The notes beneath the pieces were generated by a model. That model saw only the letters and a list, made by a program, of their open reading frames with translations, had not been told where the DNA came from and did not search any database. The position numbers and the translations under genes are program-made. A stretch of DNA of 64,000 nt, taken from Nocardioides sp. zg-DK7169. Its GTDB lineage: Bacteria > Actinomycetota > Actinomycetes > Propionibacteriales > Nocardioidaceae. Positions 1 to 8,149 of the stretch are shown one piece after another. Positions within the stretch are counted from its first letter, which is position 1. Each line of letters opens with the position of its first letter. The stretch spans positions 310,001 to 374,000 of the forward strand of contig NZ_JABJRA010000002.1 of assembly GCF_013155365.1 (NCBI RefSeq), given 5' to 3'.

Positions 1-330
1 GAGCACCAGGCGATCCTGTTCCGCCTCGCGGAGATGGCGACCAAGGTCGAGACCGCCCACGCGATGATGGTCCGCGCGGCCCGCAAGAAGGACTCCGGGC
101 AGCGCAACGACGTCGAGGCCGGGATGGCCAAGATGCTGGCCAGCGAGTACTGCAACGAGGTGGTCGAGGCGTCGTTCCGCATCCACGGCGGCTACGGCTA
201 CTCCAAGGAGTACGAGATCGAGCGGCTCTACCGCGAGGCGGCGTTCATGCTGATCGGCGAGGGCACCTCCGACATCCAGAAGATGATCATCGGGCGCAGC
301 GTGCTCAAGGACTACAAGCTCAAGGCCTGA
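1..330 (+). CDS. Acyl-CoA dehydrogenase, C-terminal fragment
   Basis: This is the 3' end of a gene that starts before the window; the frame is open from base 1. The 109 visible residues are the C-terminal helical domain of a flavin acyl-CoA dehydrogenase, which oxidises the alpha-beta bond of acyl-CoA esters and passes electrons to ETF. The family signature is the stretch HGGYGYSKEYEIERLYRE followed by GEGTSDIQKMIIGR, where the FAD and substrate contacts lie. The substrate cannot be told from this part. A strong hairpin follows 18 bases after the stop, so the gene ends its transcription unit. Confidence 0.93.
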   Translation, partial: EHQAILFRLAEMATKVETAHAMMVRAARKKDSGQRNDVEAGMAKMLASEYCNEVVEASFRIHGGYGYSKEYEIERLYREAAFMLIGEGTSDIQKMIIGRSVLKDYKLKA

Positions 331-347
331 CCCCGGCCGGCACCGGC

Positions 348-393
348 AGCGGCCCCGGCGTCGACGATCAAACCCGTCGACGCCGGGGCCGCT
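348..393 (+). terminator. Perfect 19-bp hairpin terminator
   Basis: Bases 348-366 pair without mismatch with 375-393 around an 8-base loop. There is no clear T tract, as is common in high-GC actinobacteria. It lies between the acyl-CoA dehydrogenase end and the DUF5302 gene. Confidence 0.8.
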
Positions 394-458
394 TGCTGCG
401 AGGCTGGAACGGTCCGAGCCGTTCGGCCCGGACCGGACCGCGACACCGGGAGGCCCCC

Positions 459-635
459 ATGACCGGAGCCAACGACGACCTCAAGGCGGCCATGCGCGAC
501 GCGCTGGACCGCAAGCACGCCAACGATCGCGGCGTCCCGAAGGGCTCTCCGCCCAAGGAGAAGGCCCACGGCCCCGAGGTGGTGGGCGGAGGCCCGAAGA
601 TGCACCGCCGCAAGGCCGGGGGCGGCGGCAGCTGA
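459..635 (+). CDS. DUF5302 family small protein
   Basis: A 58-residue, highly charged protein starting MTGANDDLKAAMRDALDRK and ending with a basic, glycine-rich tail (MHRRKAGGGGS). This layout, an amphipathic N-terminal helix, a Pro/Lys-rich middle and a basic tail, matches the DUF5302 family of actinobacteria, whose function is unknown. The ATG at 459 is chosen because GGGAGG lies 6 bases upstream; the frame stays open further upstream but that part crosses the terminator hairpin. Single gene between two unlinked units. Confidence 0.72.
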   Translation: MTGANDDLKAAMRDALDRKHANDRGVPKGSPPKEKAHGPEVVGGGPKMHRRKAGGGGS

Positions 636-760
636 GCCCTCGCGGCGCGCGCCCGGCCGGGGAGCCCCGGCCGGGCGTGAGCCGCCGCACAACGCGCTGC
701 GCACCCGGGTCACGAGCGGGCAGGATGGGCGGACCCGCCCCCGCGACAGAAGGAGCCCCC

Positions 761-1294
761 GTGCAGTTCGGACGCAGCTACGAGGAGTTCGAGGTCGGTG
801 CGACCTACAAGCACTGGCCCGGCAAGACGGTCACCGAGTACGACGACCACCTCTTCAGCCTGCTCACCATGAACCACCACCCGCTGCACATCGACGAGAA
901 CTACGCGGTCGAGACGACCCAGTTCGGCAAGAACGTCGTGGTGGGCAACTACATCTACTCGATCCTGCTCGGCATGAGCGTCGCCGACGTCTCCGGCAAG
1001 GCGATCGCCAACCTCGAGGTCGAGTCGCTGCGCCACGTCGCCCCCACCTTCCACGGCGACACGATCTACGGCGAGACGACGGTGCTCGACAAGTTCGAGT
1101 CGAAGTCGAAGGACGACCGCGGCGTGGTCTACGTCGAGACCATCGGCTACAAGGCCGACGGCACCGTCGTGTGCATCTTCCGCCGCAAGGTCATGGTCCC
1201 CAAGCAGAGCTACCTCGACGCCCGCGGCGGCGAGCAGCCGGGCCGCCCGACGCCGGTGCCGGACAAGAACTGGCCGGGTCCGGCCGCAGGCTGA
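761..1294 (+). CDS. MaoC family (hot-dog fold) dehydratase
   Basis: 177 residues with a single hot-dog domain. MaoC-like enzymes hydrate or dehydrate enoyl/hydroxyacyl-CoA esters. Visible motifs are the early FEVGATYKHWPGKTVTEYDD segment, the catalytic-loop region with NHHPLHIDENYA (Asp and His positions of the hydratase motif) and GNYIYSILLGMSVADVSG. It resembles the mesaconyl-CoA or itaconyl-CoA type hydratases, but the substrate is not determined. The GTG at 761 has AAGGAG about 6 bases upstream; an in-frame ATG upstream has no ribosome site. A following gene on the opposite strand ends 57 bases downstream. Confidence 0.85.
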   Translation: MQFGRSYEEFEVGATYKHWPGKTVTEYDDHLFSLLTMNHHPLHIDENYAVETTQFGKNVVVGNYIYSILLGMSVADVSGKAIANLEVESLRHVAPTFHGDTIYGETTVLDKFESKSKDDRGVVYVETIGYKADGTVVCIFRRKVMVPKQSYLDARGGEQPGRPTPVPDKNWPGPAAG

Positions 1295-1350
1295 CCCGCA
1301 GGTCGAGCCTCGGGCCGACCCGGGACGTGTGATGCGCTGGCCGCGACCGC

Positions 1351-2094
1351 TCAGGTCGCGGCCAGCAGCATGCCGGCCAGGGCGAGCTCGATCGCGGCGC
1401 CGTGGATGTCGCCGGTGACCCCGCCCAGGCGGCGCAGCGCCCGGTGCGCGAGCGCGGCGACGACCAGCAGGCCGACCAGGGCGCACAGCACGCCGCGCCA
1501 CCAGGACAGCCCGGTGAGCGCCGCGGCCCCGGCCAGCAGCGCGGCGAGCACGGCCCAGACCGCGAGCGGGACGCCCGGGTGCAGGCGGCCGGCGTACGAC
1601 GCGGTGAGGCTGTCGGGGCGCGCCGGCGGGAGCCCCCGGCTGCACAGCAGCGCCGGCGCGGCCCGCGAGACGCACACCAGCACCCCGGCGAGCAGGGGTC
1701 CCCACTGCCACAGCGCCAGGGAGGCGAAGGACGCCGCCTGCACCCCGAGGGTCAGTGCGAGCGCCGCGGCGCCGGCGGGGCCGGTGTTGCCGCGCTTCAT
1801 GACCGCCAGCGCGCGCTCGCGGTCGTAGGAGCTGGTGAGCGCGTCGGCGGTGTCGGCGAGGCCGTCGAGATGGAAGGCCCGGCTGCCCAGCGCGAGGGCG
1901 GCGGTGGCCGCGACCCCGAGCGCCAGCGGGGCGAGCCCCAGCTCGCGGCCGCCGAGCAGCACCGCCGCGACCAGCAGGCCGAGTGGGAGGACAGCGACCG
2001 GGGCCAGCAGCAGCCCGGTGAGGGCGACGCGCTGGTCCACGACGCGGGGCGGCGCCACGGGCACCGCGGTCAGGGTGCCGACCGCGAAGCGCAC
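1351..2094 (-). CDS. cobS: Adenosylcobinamide-GDP ribazoletransferase (cobalamin-5'-phosphate synthase)
   Basis: 247 residues, a multi-spanning membrane enzyme that joins adenosylcobinamide-GDP to alpha-ribazole in the last step of coenzyme B12 assembly. The sequence shows the family motif AFHLDGLADTADAL near residue 75, with the Asp residues that bind the metal, then MKRGNTGPAGA, and many hydrophobic helices. The GTG at 2094 is used; the frame upstream has no other start before cobT ends 45 bases away. It follows cobT in the same direction, so both probably share a transcript. cobU and a cobalamin riboswitch were not seen near it. Confidence 0.9.
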   Translation of the reverse strand: MRFAVGTLTAVPVAPPRVVDQRVALTGLLLAPVAVLPLGLLVAAVLLGGRELGLAPLALGVAATAALALGSRAFHLDGLADTADALTSSYDRERALAVMKRGNTGPAGAAALALTLGVQAASFASLALWQWGPLLAGVLVCVSRAAPALLCSRGLPPARPDSLTASYAGRLHPGVPLAVWAVLAALLAGAAALTGLSWWRGVLCALVGLLVVAALAHRALRRLGGVTGDIHGAAIELALAGMLLAAT

Positions 2095-2138
2095 CGCGTC
2101 GACGAGCCCGCCCGGCGCCGGACGGGGCGACCCGCCGC

Positions 2139-3167
2139 TCAGGGCATGACCTCGCTGAGCAGCGCGACGTCGCGCAGCACCAGCGTCGCGGAGCGGAGCA
2201 CCGGGAGCGCGAGCAGCGCGCCGCTGCCCTCGCCCAGGCGCATGTCGAGGTCGAGCACCGGCACCAGGCCGAGCTTGTCGAGGGCGACCGCCTGCGCGGG
2301 CTCGGTGGAGCGGTGCCCGGCCAGGAACCAGGCGGCCGCGCCCGGCGCCAGCCGGTCGGCCATCACCGCGGCGGCGACGGAGATGACGCCGTCGAGCAGC
2401 ACCGGGACCCCGGCGCGGGCCGCGGCGGCCAGGAAGCCGGCCTGGGCGGCGATGTCGGCGCTCCCGAGGGCGGTGAGGGTCTCGATCGGGTCCTCGGCGC
2501 GCGCGCCGGTGCGGTCCAGCGCCCGCTGGATCACGGCGGTCTTGCGGCCCAGCCCGGCGTCGTCGACGCCGGTGCCGCGGCCGGTGACCTCGGCGGCGTC
2601 CAGCCCGAACGAGGCGGCGAGCAGCGCGGTGGCCACGGTGGTGTTGCCGATGCCCATGTCACCGGCGACGAGCAGCTGGGCGCCGGCGGCGACCTCCTCG
2701 GCGGCGACGGCCGCGCCGACCCCGAGGGCGGCGCGGGTCTCGGAGGAGCTGAGCGCGTCCTCGAGGTGGATCGCGCCGCTGCCGGCGCGGATCTTGCGGG
2801 CGGAGACGGCGGCGGGGAGGTCGTCGAGGTCCGTGGCGACGCCGAGGTCCAGCACGCGCAGCGCGACGTCGTGCTGGGCGGCCAGCACCGAGATGACCGC
2901 GCGCCCGGAGGCCATGGTGCGCACCATCGAGCCGGTCACCTCGGCCGGGTAGGCCGACACGCCGTGCTGGGCCACGCCGTGGTCGCCGGCGAAGACGACC
3001 GCGCGCACCCGGCTCAGCGGCTCCGGCGGGACCTGGCCCTGCGCGGCCGCCAGCCAGGTCGCCAGCTCTCCCAGCCGGCCGAGCGCTCCCGCCGGGGTGG
3101 CGAGATCGGCAAGGCGGCGCTCGGCGAGCTCGCGGTGCTCGGCGGAGGGGGGATGAACGGCAGGCAC
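2139..3167 (-). CDS. cobT: Nicotinate-nucleotide-dimethylbenzimidazole phosphoribosyltransferase
   Basis: 342 residues. The enzyme moves phosphoribose from nicotinate mononucleotide to 5,6-dimethylbenzimidazole to make alpha-ribazole phosphate for the lower ligand of B12. Family marks are VVFAGDHGVAQHGVSAYP near residue 55, the VAGDMGIGNTTVATAL loop in the middle and the GLVPVLDLDMRLGEGSGA end segment that holds the catalytic Glu. The GTG start at 3167 has GAGGAG 7 bases upstream. First gene of a cobT-cobS unit, divergent from the DUF6758 gene. Confidence 0.93.
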   Translation of the reverse strand: MPAVHPPSAEHRELAERRLADLATPAGALGRLGELATWLAAAQGQVPPEPLSRVRAVVFAGDHGVAQHGVSAYPAEVTGSMVRTMASGRAVISVLAAQHDVALRVLDLGVATDLDDLPAAVSARKIRAGSGAIHLEDALSSSETRAALGVGAAVAAEEVAAGAQLLVAGDMGIGNTTVATALLAASFGLDAAEVTGRGTGVDDAGLGRKTAVIQRALDRTGARAEDPIETLTALGSADIAAQAGFLAAAARAGVPVLLDGVISVAAAVMADRLAPGAAAWFLAGHRSTEPAQAVALDKLGLVPVLDLDMRLGEGSGALLALPVLRSATLVLRDVALLSEVMP

Positions 3168-3250
3168 GTGGTGCTCCTCAAGCGGGGGACGTCGGCGGAC
3201 GACTGGGTCCCTGAGGCTATCGGGGCCCGCGCGCGACGCCGGTCCGGCCC

Positions 3251-3279
3251 TTGACCGCGGGCGCGCCGGTCAGCACCGT
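3251..3279 (+). promoter_or_regulatory. Sigma70-type promoter, TTGACC-17-CACCGT
   Basis: TTGACC at 3251-3256 and CACCGT at 3274-3279 are 17 bases apart. The -10 box ends 6 bases before the ATG of the DUF6758 gene, so the transcript would start at or next to the start codon. Confidence 0.6.
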
Positions 3280-3285
3280 AGTGCC

Positions 3286-3918
3286 ATGTCCGTGCCCGGC
3301 TGCCCGCGCTGCACCACCCCGGTGGCGCGTGACGGCGCCGGTGTGTGGAGCTGTCCCGAGCACGGCCCGGTCGCGCCGCTGTGGCGCGCCCCCGAGGCGT
3401 CGTACGACGCGTTCGCCGAGCACCTGGTGCGCGCCGGAGAGTTCCCGACGTACCTGCCCTGGCCGCTGAGCCCCGGGTGGTCGGTGACCGACGTCGCGGC
3501 CGCGGGGGAGGAGGGCGCGGTGCGCGCGACCATGACCGGTTGCTCGGGCACCAGCGACGCCGACGGCCCGGTCGACGTGCTGGTGGTGACCGAGGAGGCG
3601 GGCGTGGGCCTCGGCGCCCGCGTGGCGGGCACCCGCCACGCCGACCCGGGGCCCGGGCTCGGGGACGGCCCGCCGCTCGCCACGGTGCGCGTCGAGGGCC
3701 AGGGCGTCCGGCTGTGGACGGTGTCCACCAGCACCGAGCCGGGGGAGTGGGACCGCAGCGTCCTGGCCGGCGAGGCGGGCGGGCGCTGGCTGTGGGTGGT
3801 GCTGCGGCCGGCGTCGGCGATCCTGCTCCTGCGCGGCGAGTGGATCCTGCGCGACGTGTCGGGCCTGGGGGCCCCGCTGGTCGATCTTCCCTACGGCGGG
3901 CCGCACCCGCTGTGGTGA
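3286..3918 (+). CDS. DUF6758 family protein
   Basis: 210 residues of unknown function. An N-terminal zinc-ribbon-like piece (CPRC, then CPEH, residues 6-25) is followed by conserved PWPLSPGWSVTDV, VVTEEAGVGLGARVAGT and RWLWVVLRPASAILLLR segments. I recognise it as the actinobacterial DUF6758 family, which in Streptomyces stands in the same order before a PHP-domain protein and a MarC protein. No signal peptide. The start is fixed by a promoter 6 bases upstream and no ribosome site, pointing to a leaderless transcript. Confidence 0.75.
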   Translation: MSVPGCPRCTTPVARDGAGVWSCPEHGPVAPLWRAPEASYDAFAEHLVRAGEFPTYLPWPLSPGWSVTDVAAAGEEGAVRATMTGCSGTSDADGPVDVLVVTEEAGVGLGARVAGTRHADPGPGLGDGPPLATVRVEGQGVRLWTVSTSTEPGEWDRSVLAGEAGGRWLWVVLRPASAILLLRGEWILRDVSGLGAPLVDLPYGGPHPLW

Positions 3919-3926
3919 TGCCGCAT

Positions 3927-3939
3927 ATCACAGTGTGAT
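3927..3939. promoter_or_regulatory. 13-bp palindrome upstream of the PHP gene
   Basis: ATCACA-G-TGTGAT is a perfect 6-1-6 inverted repeat about 50-63 bases before the PHP gene start. It could be an operator for a GntR- or CRP-type regulator, but no regulator is implied by neighbours. Confidence 0.3.
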
Positions 3940-3977
3940 CAGGGCTCTCGGAATCGGTCCGGGCCGCGGGACGCGCC

Positions 3978-3983
3978 TAGAGT
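3978..3983 (+). promoter_or_regulatory. -10 element TAGAGT, leaderless start
   Basis: TAGAGT ends exactly 6 bases before the GTG of the PHP gene and no Shine-Dalgarno sequence is present, the pattern of a leaderless actinobacterial transcript. Confidence 0.55.
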
Positions 3984-3989
3984 CCTGCC

Positions 3990-4868
3990 GTGCGTATCGA
4001 CCTCCACACCCACTCGCGGGTGAGCGATGGCACCCAGACCCCGGCCGAGCTGGTCGCCGCGGCCCGCGCCGCCGGCCTCGACGTGCTGGCCCTCACCGAC
4101 CACGACACCGCCGCCGGCTGGGACGAGGCCGCCGATGCGGCCCGCCGGGTCGGGATCGAGCTGGTCCGCGGCATGGAGATCAGCACCACCCACCACGGCC
4201 ACGGCGTGCACCTGCTCGCCTACCTGCCCGATCCCACCTACCCGCCGCTCGCCGCGGAGCTGGACGCCGTGCTGGCCGGCCGCCGCGACCGGGTGCCCGA
4301 GATGCTGACCCGGCTGCGCGGCCTGGGCATCGAGATCGACGCCGACGACGTGGCCCGTGCCGCCCACGGCACCGCCGCCACCGGCCGCCCGCACGTCGCC
4401 GACGCGCTGGTCACGCTGGGCGTCGTGGCCGACCGCACCGAGGCCTTCGACCGGTTCCTGGCCTGGGGCCGTCCCGCCCACGTCGAGCGGTACGCCGCCG
4501 GGCTCGTCGACGTCCTGGGCCACGTGCGCGCCGCGGGCGGGGTCAGCGTCATCGCCCACCCGTGGGGGCGCAGCCGGCGCCGCTTCCCCGACCACGGCGA
4601 CCTCGTCGAGCTGAAGGCCCACGGGCTGGCCGGCATCGAGGTCGACCACCAGGACCACGACGCCCCGACCCGGGCGGAGCTGCGGGCCCTGGCCCACCAG
4701 CTCGACCTGGTCGTGACCGGCTCCAGCGACCACCACGGCGCCGGGAAGCTCGACCACGAGCTCGGCGTCAACACGACCTCCCCCGAGCAGTACGCCAGGC
4801 TCCTGGACCTGGCGGCCATCGCGTCCGCGCGCAGCGGACGCCCGACTCCTGAAGTGGTACGCCCGTGA
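3990..4868 (+). CDS. PHP domain metal-dependent phosphoesterase
   Basis: 292 residues. The N-terminus DLHTHSRVSDG and the ALTDHDT motif are the first metal-binding histidines and aspartates of the polymerase-and-histidinol-phosphatase fold; SVIAHPWG and VTGSSDHHGAGK near the end complete the site. Relatives include 3',5'-nucleotide bisphosphate phosphatase and the TrpH/YciV exoribonuclease type, so hydrolysis of a nucleotide phosphoester is likely but the substrate is not shown. The GTG start is set by the leaderless promoter. It overlaps the next gene by GTGA, so both are co-translated. Confidence 0.87.
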   Translation: MRIDLHTHSRVSDGTQTPAELVAAARAAGLDVLALTDHDTAAGWDEAADAARRVGIELVRGMEISTTHHGHGVHLLAYLPDPTYPPLAAELDAVLAGRRDRVPEMLTRLRGLGIEIDADDVARAAHGTAATGRPHVADALVTLGVVADRTEAFDRFLAWGRPAHVERYAAGLVDVLGHVRAAGGVSVIAHPWGRSRRRFPDHGDLVELKAHGLAGIEVDHQDHDAPTRAELRALAHQLDLVVTGSSDHHGAGKLDHELGVNTTSPEQYARLLDLAAIASARSGRPTPEVVRP

Positions 4869-5479
4869 GCTCTGTCCTCGACACGGTCCTGGTCGTCGAG
4901 GTCTTCGTGACCCTGTTCGTGATCATGGACCCGGTCGGCACGATCCCGATCTTCCTGTCGCTCACCAGCGGCCGCGCGGAGGGGTACGCACGCAAGGCGG
5001 CCCTCACCGCGGTCGTGGTGTCGTTCTTCGTGATCGTGGCGTTCGCGCTGTTCGGCCAGCAGATCCTGTCCTACCTGCACATCTCCTTGCCGGCCCTCCA
5101 GGCGGCCGGCGGCCTGCTGCTCCTGCTGATCGCCCTGGAGCTGTTGACCGGCAACGAGAAGGAACCGACCTCCACGACCGGCAACGTCGCGATCGTGCCG
5201 CTGGCGACCCCGCTGCTGGCCGGCCCCGGCGCGATCGTGGCGGTGATGCTCTTCGTGGAGCGCGTCGACGACGCCGCGAGCTTCACCGCGGTCGCGATCG
5301 GCGTCGTGGCCGTCCACCTGATGCTCTGGGCGGCGATGCGCTTCTCGCTGCCGATCCTCCGCCTGATCCGGGAGTCCGGCGTCCTGCTGGTCACCCGGAT
5401 CGCCGGCCTGCTGCTCTCCGCCATCGCGGTGCAGCTGGTCGCCGACGCGGTCCGCGCGTTCATCGCCGGCGAGGGCTGA
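4865..5479 (+). CDS. MarC family integral membrane protein
   Basis: 204 residues with about six hydrophobic helices. The family mark near the N-terminus is VTLFVIMDPVGTIPIFLSLT, and the central half repeats similar features (AIVPLATPLLAGPGAIVAVML), as expected for the inverted-repeat MarC/YhgN/YchE fold. The role of the family is not settled; the old link to multiple antibiotic resistance is not supported. It starts with a GTG inside the stop of the PHP gene and ends the DUF6758-PHP-MarC unit. Confidence 0.9.
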   Translation: MSSVLDTVLVVEVFVTLFVIMDPVGTIPIFLSLTSGRAEGYARKAALTAVVVSFFVIVAFALFGQQILSYLHISLPALQAAGGLLLLLIALELLTGNEKEPTSTTGNVAIVPLATPLLAGPGAIVAVMLFVERVDDAASFTAVAIGVVAVHLMLWAAMRFSLPILRLIRESGVLLVTRIAGLLLSAIAVQLVADAVRAFIAGEG

Positions 5480-5525
5480 GCGGGCCGACCACCCGGCAGC
5501 CCGGTAGCCCCGGCAGCGCGGCCCG

Positions 5526-6347
5526 CTACCGCCGCCCGACCGACTGGAGGCGCTGGAGCACCCGGCTGGGCACGACGCGCGCGACGGCCGTGATCGCCTT
5601 GTACTGCAGGCTCGGCACCGAGTAGACGCGGCCGCGGGCGTGGTCGGCGAGCGCGGCGGCCACCAGCTCGTCGGCGTCGAGCCAGAGGAAGCCCGGGGCG
5701 GAGTCGCGCCCGACGTCCATCCGGGCGTGGAACTCGGTGCGGGTGAACCCCGGGCACAGGGCGGTGACGGTCACGCCGCGGTCGCGGTACTCCTCCGCGG
5801 CCCACTCGCTGAAGCTGTTCACCCAGGCCTTCGCGGCCGAGTAGGTGCCGCGCGGCAGGAACGCGGCGACGCTCGAGACGTTGATGACGCCGCCGTGGCC
5901 GCGCTCGACCATCGGCCCGAGCGCGGCGTGGGTCAGGCGCATCACGGCGGTGACGAGCACGCCGAGCATCGCGGTCTCGGTGTCCACGTCGTTGTCGAGG
6001 AAGCGGCCCTTGAGCCCGAAGCCGGCGTTGTTGACCAGCAGGTCGACCGGGCGCGCGGGGTCGCGCAGCCGCTCCTCGACCACCCGCAGCCGGTCGCGGT
6101 CGGCCAGGTCGGCGACCAGCACCTCCACCTCCACGCCGTACGCCGCGCGCAGGCCGGCGGCCACCTCCTCGAGGCGCGCCTCGTCGCGTGCGACCAGCAC
6201 CAGGTCGTGGCCGGCACGGGCCAGCTGCGTGGCGAAGGAGCGCCCGATGCCGGCCGTCGGGCCGGTCACGAGGGCGGTGCGGCGCCCCGGCGCGGGGGCG
6301 GTCGAGGAGGAGGGGACGGGGCCGGGAGCGGCGTCGTGGCTGGACAT
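5526..6347 (-). CDS. Short-chain dehydrogenase/reductase
   Basis: 273 residues of the classical SDR fold. TGPTAGIGRSFA (residues about 28-39) is the NAD(P)-binding glycine motif, NNAGFG the structural Asn-Ala-Gly, VSSVAAF holds the catalytic Ser and YSAAKAW the Tyr-Lys pair. The C-terminal part with VTALCPGFTRTEF matches the group annotated as SDR NAD(P)-dependent oxidoreductases of unknown substrate (YqjQ/DltE-like). The ATG at 6347 is preferred to a TTG two codons upstream. A TAAGAC box lies 6 bases before the ATG, suggesting another leaderless start. It diverges from parA and converges with the MarC gene. Confidence 0.88.
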   Translation of the reverse strand: MSSHDAAPGPVPSSSTAPAPGRRTALVTGPTAGIGRSFATQLARAGHDLVLVARDEARLEEVAAGLRAAYGVEVEVLVADLADRDRLRVVEERLRDPARPVDLLVNNAGFGLKGRFLDNDVDTETAMLGVLVTAVMRLTHAALGPMVERGHGGVINVSSVAAFLPRGTYSAAKAWVNSFSEWAAEEYRDRGVTVTALCPGFTRTEFHARMDVGRDSAPGFLWLDADELVAAALADHARGRVYSVPSLQYKAITAVARVVPSRVLQRLQSVGRR

Positions 6348-6407
6348 GCACAAGTCTTACCCCAGCCTCCCGTGTCGCGACCCGCCGTTCCGGCATGATG
6401 ACGACCG

Positions 6408-7265
6408 ATGACCACCACACTCGCGATCGCCAACCAGAAGGGCGGCGTCGCCAAGACCACGTCGGTCGCCTCGCTCGGTGCCGCGCTCGCCGAGCTGGGC
6501 CACTCCGTGCTGCTCGTGGACCTCGACCCGCAGGCGTGCCTGACGTTCTCGCTGGGCATCGACCCCGAGGACCTGGGGCTCTCGGTCCACCACGTGCTCA
6601 CCCAGGGCCTGGACCCGCTCGAGGTCATCGTGACCACCGAGGACGGCGTGGACCTGCTGCCGGCCACCATCGAGCTGGCCCGCGCCGAGGCCGAGCTGCT
6701 CACCCGCACCGGCCGCGAGCAGGTGCTCGCCGCCGTGCTGAGCGACCTCGACGAGGCGCTCGCCGGCACCGAGGACGGTGGCTACGACTGGGTGCTGCTC
6801 GACTGCCCGCCCTCGCTGGGCGTGCTCACCGTCGCCGCGCTGACCGCCGCCGACGGCGTGCTGGTGCCGCTGCAGTGCGAGACGCTGTCGCACCGCGGGG
6901 TCGGGCAGCTGCTCGACACCGTCCACGACGTGCGCCGCTTCACCAACCGCGGCCTCGAGGTGTGGGGCGTCCTGCCCACGCTGTACGACGCGCGCACCCA
7001 GCACGCCCGCACCGTGCTGGACACGATCTCCCAGACCTACGACCTCGAGGTCGTCGAGCCGCCGATCCCCAAGACCATCAGGTTCGCCGAGGCCCCCGCC
7101 GTCGGGCGCTCGATCCTGAGCACCAGCCGCAGCAGCAAGGGCGCGGCGGCGTACCGCGCGGCCGCCGAGAGCCTCCTGCGGCGCGCGGAGCGACCTCGTC
7201 CCACCCCGGACCCGCCGCGGAAGGCCGGGCGCACGACGGCCCGCTCCTCCCGGAAGCCGTCCTGA
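6408..7265 (+). CDS. ParA family ATPase (orphan Soj-like)
   Basis: 285 residues. The deviant Walker A motif KGGVAKTT (residues 11-18) with the signature lysine, the switch region VDLDPQACLTF and the Walker B segment WVLLDCPPSLG are all present. It belongs to the MinD/ParA family that drives positioning of DNA or protein cargo. There is no parB next to it, so it is an orphan; a homologue stands at the same place in mycobacteria (Rv3213c, from memory). The C-terminal 35 residues are basic and low-complexity and could bind DNA. It ends one base before the start of the L,D-transpeptidase. Confidence 0.9.
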   Translation: MTTTLAIANQKGGVAKTTSVASLGAALAELGHSVLLVDLDPQACLTFSLGIDPEDLGLSVHHVLTQGLDPLEVIVTTEDGVDLLPATIELARAEAELLTRTGREQVLAAVLSDLDEALAGTEDGGYDWVLLDCPPSLGVLTVAALTAADGVLVPLQCETLSHRGVGQLLDTVHDVRRFTNRGLEVWGVLPTLYDARTQHARTVLDTISQTYDLEVVEPPIPKTIRFAEAPAVGRSILSTSRSSKGAAAYRAAAESLLRRAERPRPTPDPPRKAGRTTARSSRKPS

Positions 7266-7266
7266 C

Positions 7267-8034
7267 GTGGGCAGCCACCGCGCCCCGGTGCGCCCGCGCT
7301 ACGGCCGGATCTCCGCGCTGGGCGCCGCGCTCGTCGTGACCCTCGTGGCCGTCCTGGGCGGCACCGGCGTCCTGCCCGGCGGCGACGGCTCGGTGCCGGT
7401 CGCCCGCGACGCCGCGGCCGTCACCGCGCAGCAGCTGTCCGCCGATCCCGCCGAGCCGGATGCCGCCACGGACCCCGAGGAGGGGGCCGCCGGCGACGCG
7501 GACGACGACACCGCCGACACCGACACCGCCGACACCGGCGCGGCCGCGCAGCGGGGCCGCTCGGGACGCGGGGCGCAGCAGCTCGTCCCCGTGGACGCGG
7601 CGGCCTACGCCGCCGGCCTGTCGTTCGACACCTCCCTGCCGCCGGGCTCGGGGCAAGGGCGCCGGGTGGTCTACAGCGAGAGCCGCCAGCGGGTCTGGCT
7701 GGTCGACGGCAGGCGGGTCGAGCACACCTACCTGGTCTCGGGCACCGTCCACGACAACCTGGAGCCCGGGACCTACGAGGTCTACTCGCGCTCCGAGGAC
7801 GCCGTGGGCATCGAGGACTCCGGCACCATGAAGTGGTTCGTGCGCTTCACCCGCGGCCCCTCGGGTGCCGCGATCGGCTTCCACGACATCCCGGTCAAGG
7901 ACGGCGTGCCGCTCCAGGGCGTCGACGAGCTCGGGACCCCGACCTCGCACGGGTGCATCCGCCAGCGGCGCTCCGACGCCCGCCGGCTGTGGGACTTCGC
8001 GCCGCTCGGCACCACCGTCGTCGTCACTCGCTGA
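7267..8034 (+). CDS. L,D-transpeptidase (YkuD domain), secreted or membrane-anchored
   Basis: 255 residues. Residues 15-35 form one hydrophobic helix (signal anchor), followed by an acidic Asp/Ala/Thr-rich linker to about residue 100, then the YkuD domain. The catalytic motif SHGCIR is at residues 227-232 with Cys about 230, and the upstream GFHDIP supplies the second histidine. Such enzymes form 3-3 peptide cross-links in peptidoglycan outside the membrane. The GTG start lies one base after the parA stop, so translation is coupled. A hairpin terminator follows. Confidence 0.9.
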   Translation: MGSHRAPVRPRYGRISALGAALVVTLVAVLGGTGVLPGGDGSVPVARDAAAVTAQQLSADPAEPDAATDPEEGAAGDADDDTADTDTADTGAAAQRGRSGRGAQQLVPVDAAAYAAGLSFDTSLPPGSGQGRRVVYSESRQRVWLVDGRRVEHTYLVSGTVHDNLEPGTYEVYSRSEDAVGIEDSGTMKWFVRFTRGPSGAAIGFHDIPVKDGVPLQGVDELGTPTSHGCIRQRRSDARRLWDFAPLGTTVVVTR

Positions 8035-8100
8035 CACCATCCCTCCGGGGAGGCGGTGGCACCCCGCGTCGTACGCCTGAGCGGGCCCGGAGATGCCAAA

Positions 8101-8133
8101 CGGCCCGGGCCTCGACGTGCGAGGCCCGGGCCG
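8101..8133. terminator. 14-bp hairpin, bidirectional terminator
   Basis: Bases 8101-8114 pair perfectly with 8120-8133 around a 5-base loop. It sits between the convergent L,D-transpeptidase and DEAD-box helicase genes and can serve both strands. Confidence 0.8.
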
Positions 8134-8149
8134 GTGCGGGTGGTGCCGA

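Noticed and set aside
3168..3285. Cobalamin riboswitch before cobT
   Set aside because: The 118-base gap has no B12 box-like sequence or the needed length for the aptamer; it holds a divergent promoter.
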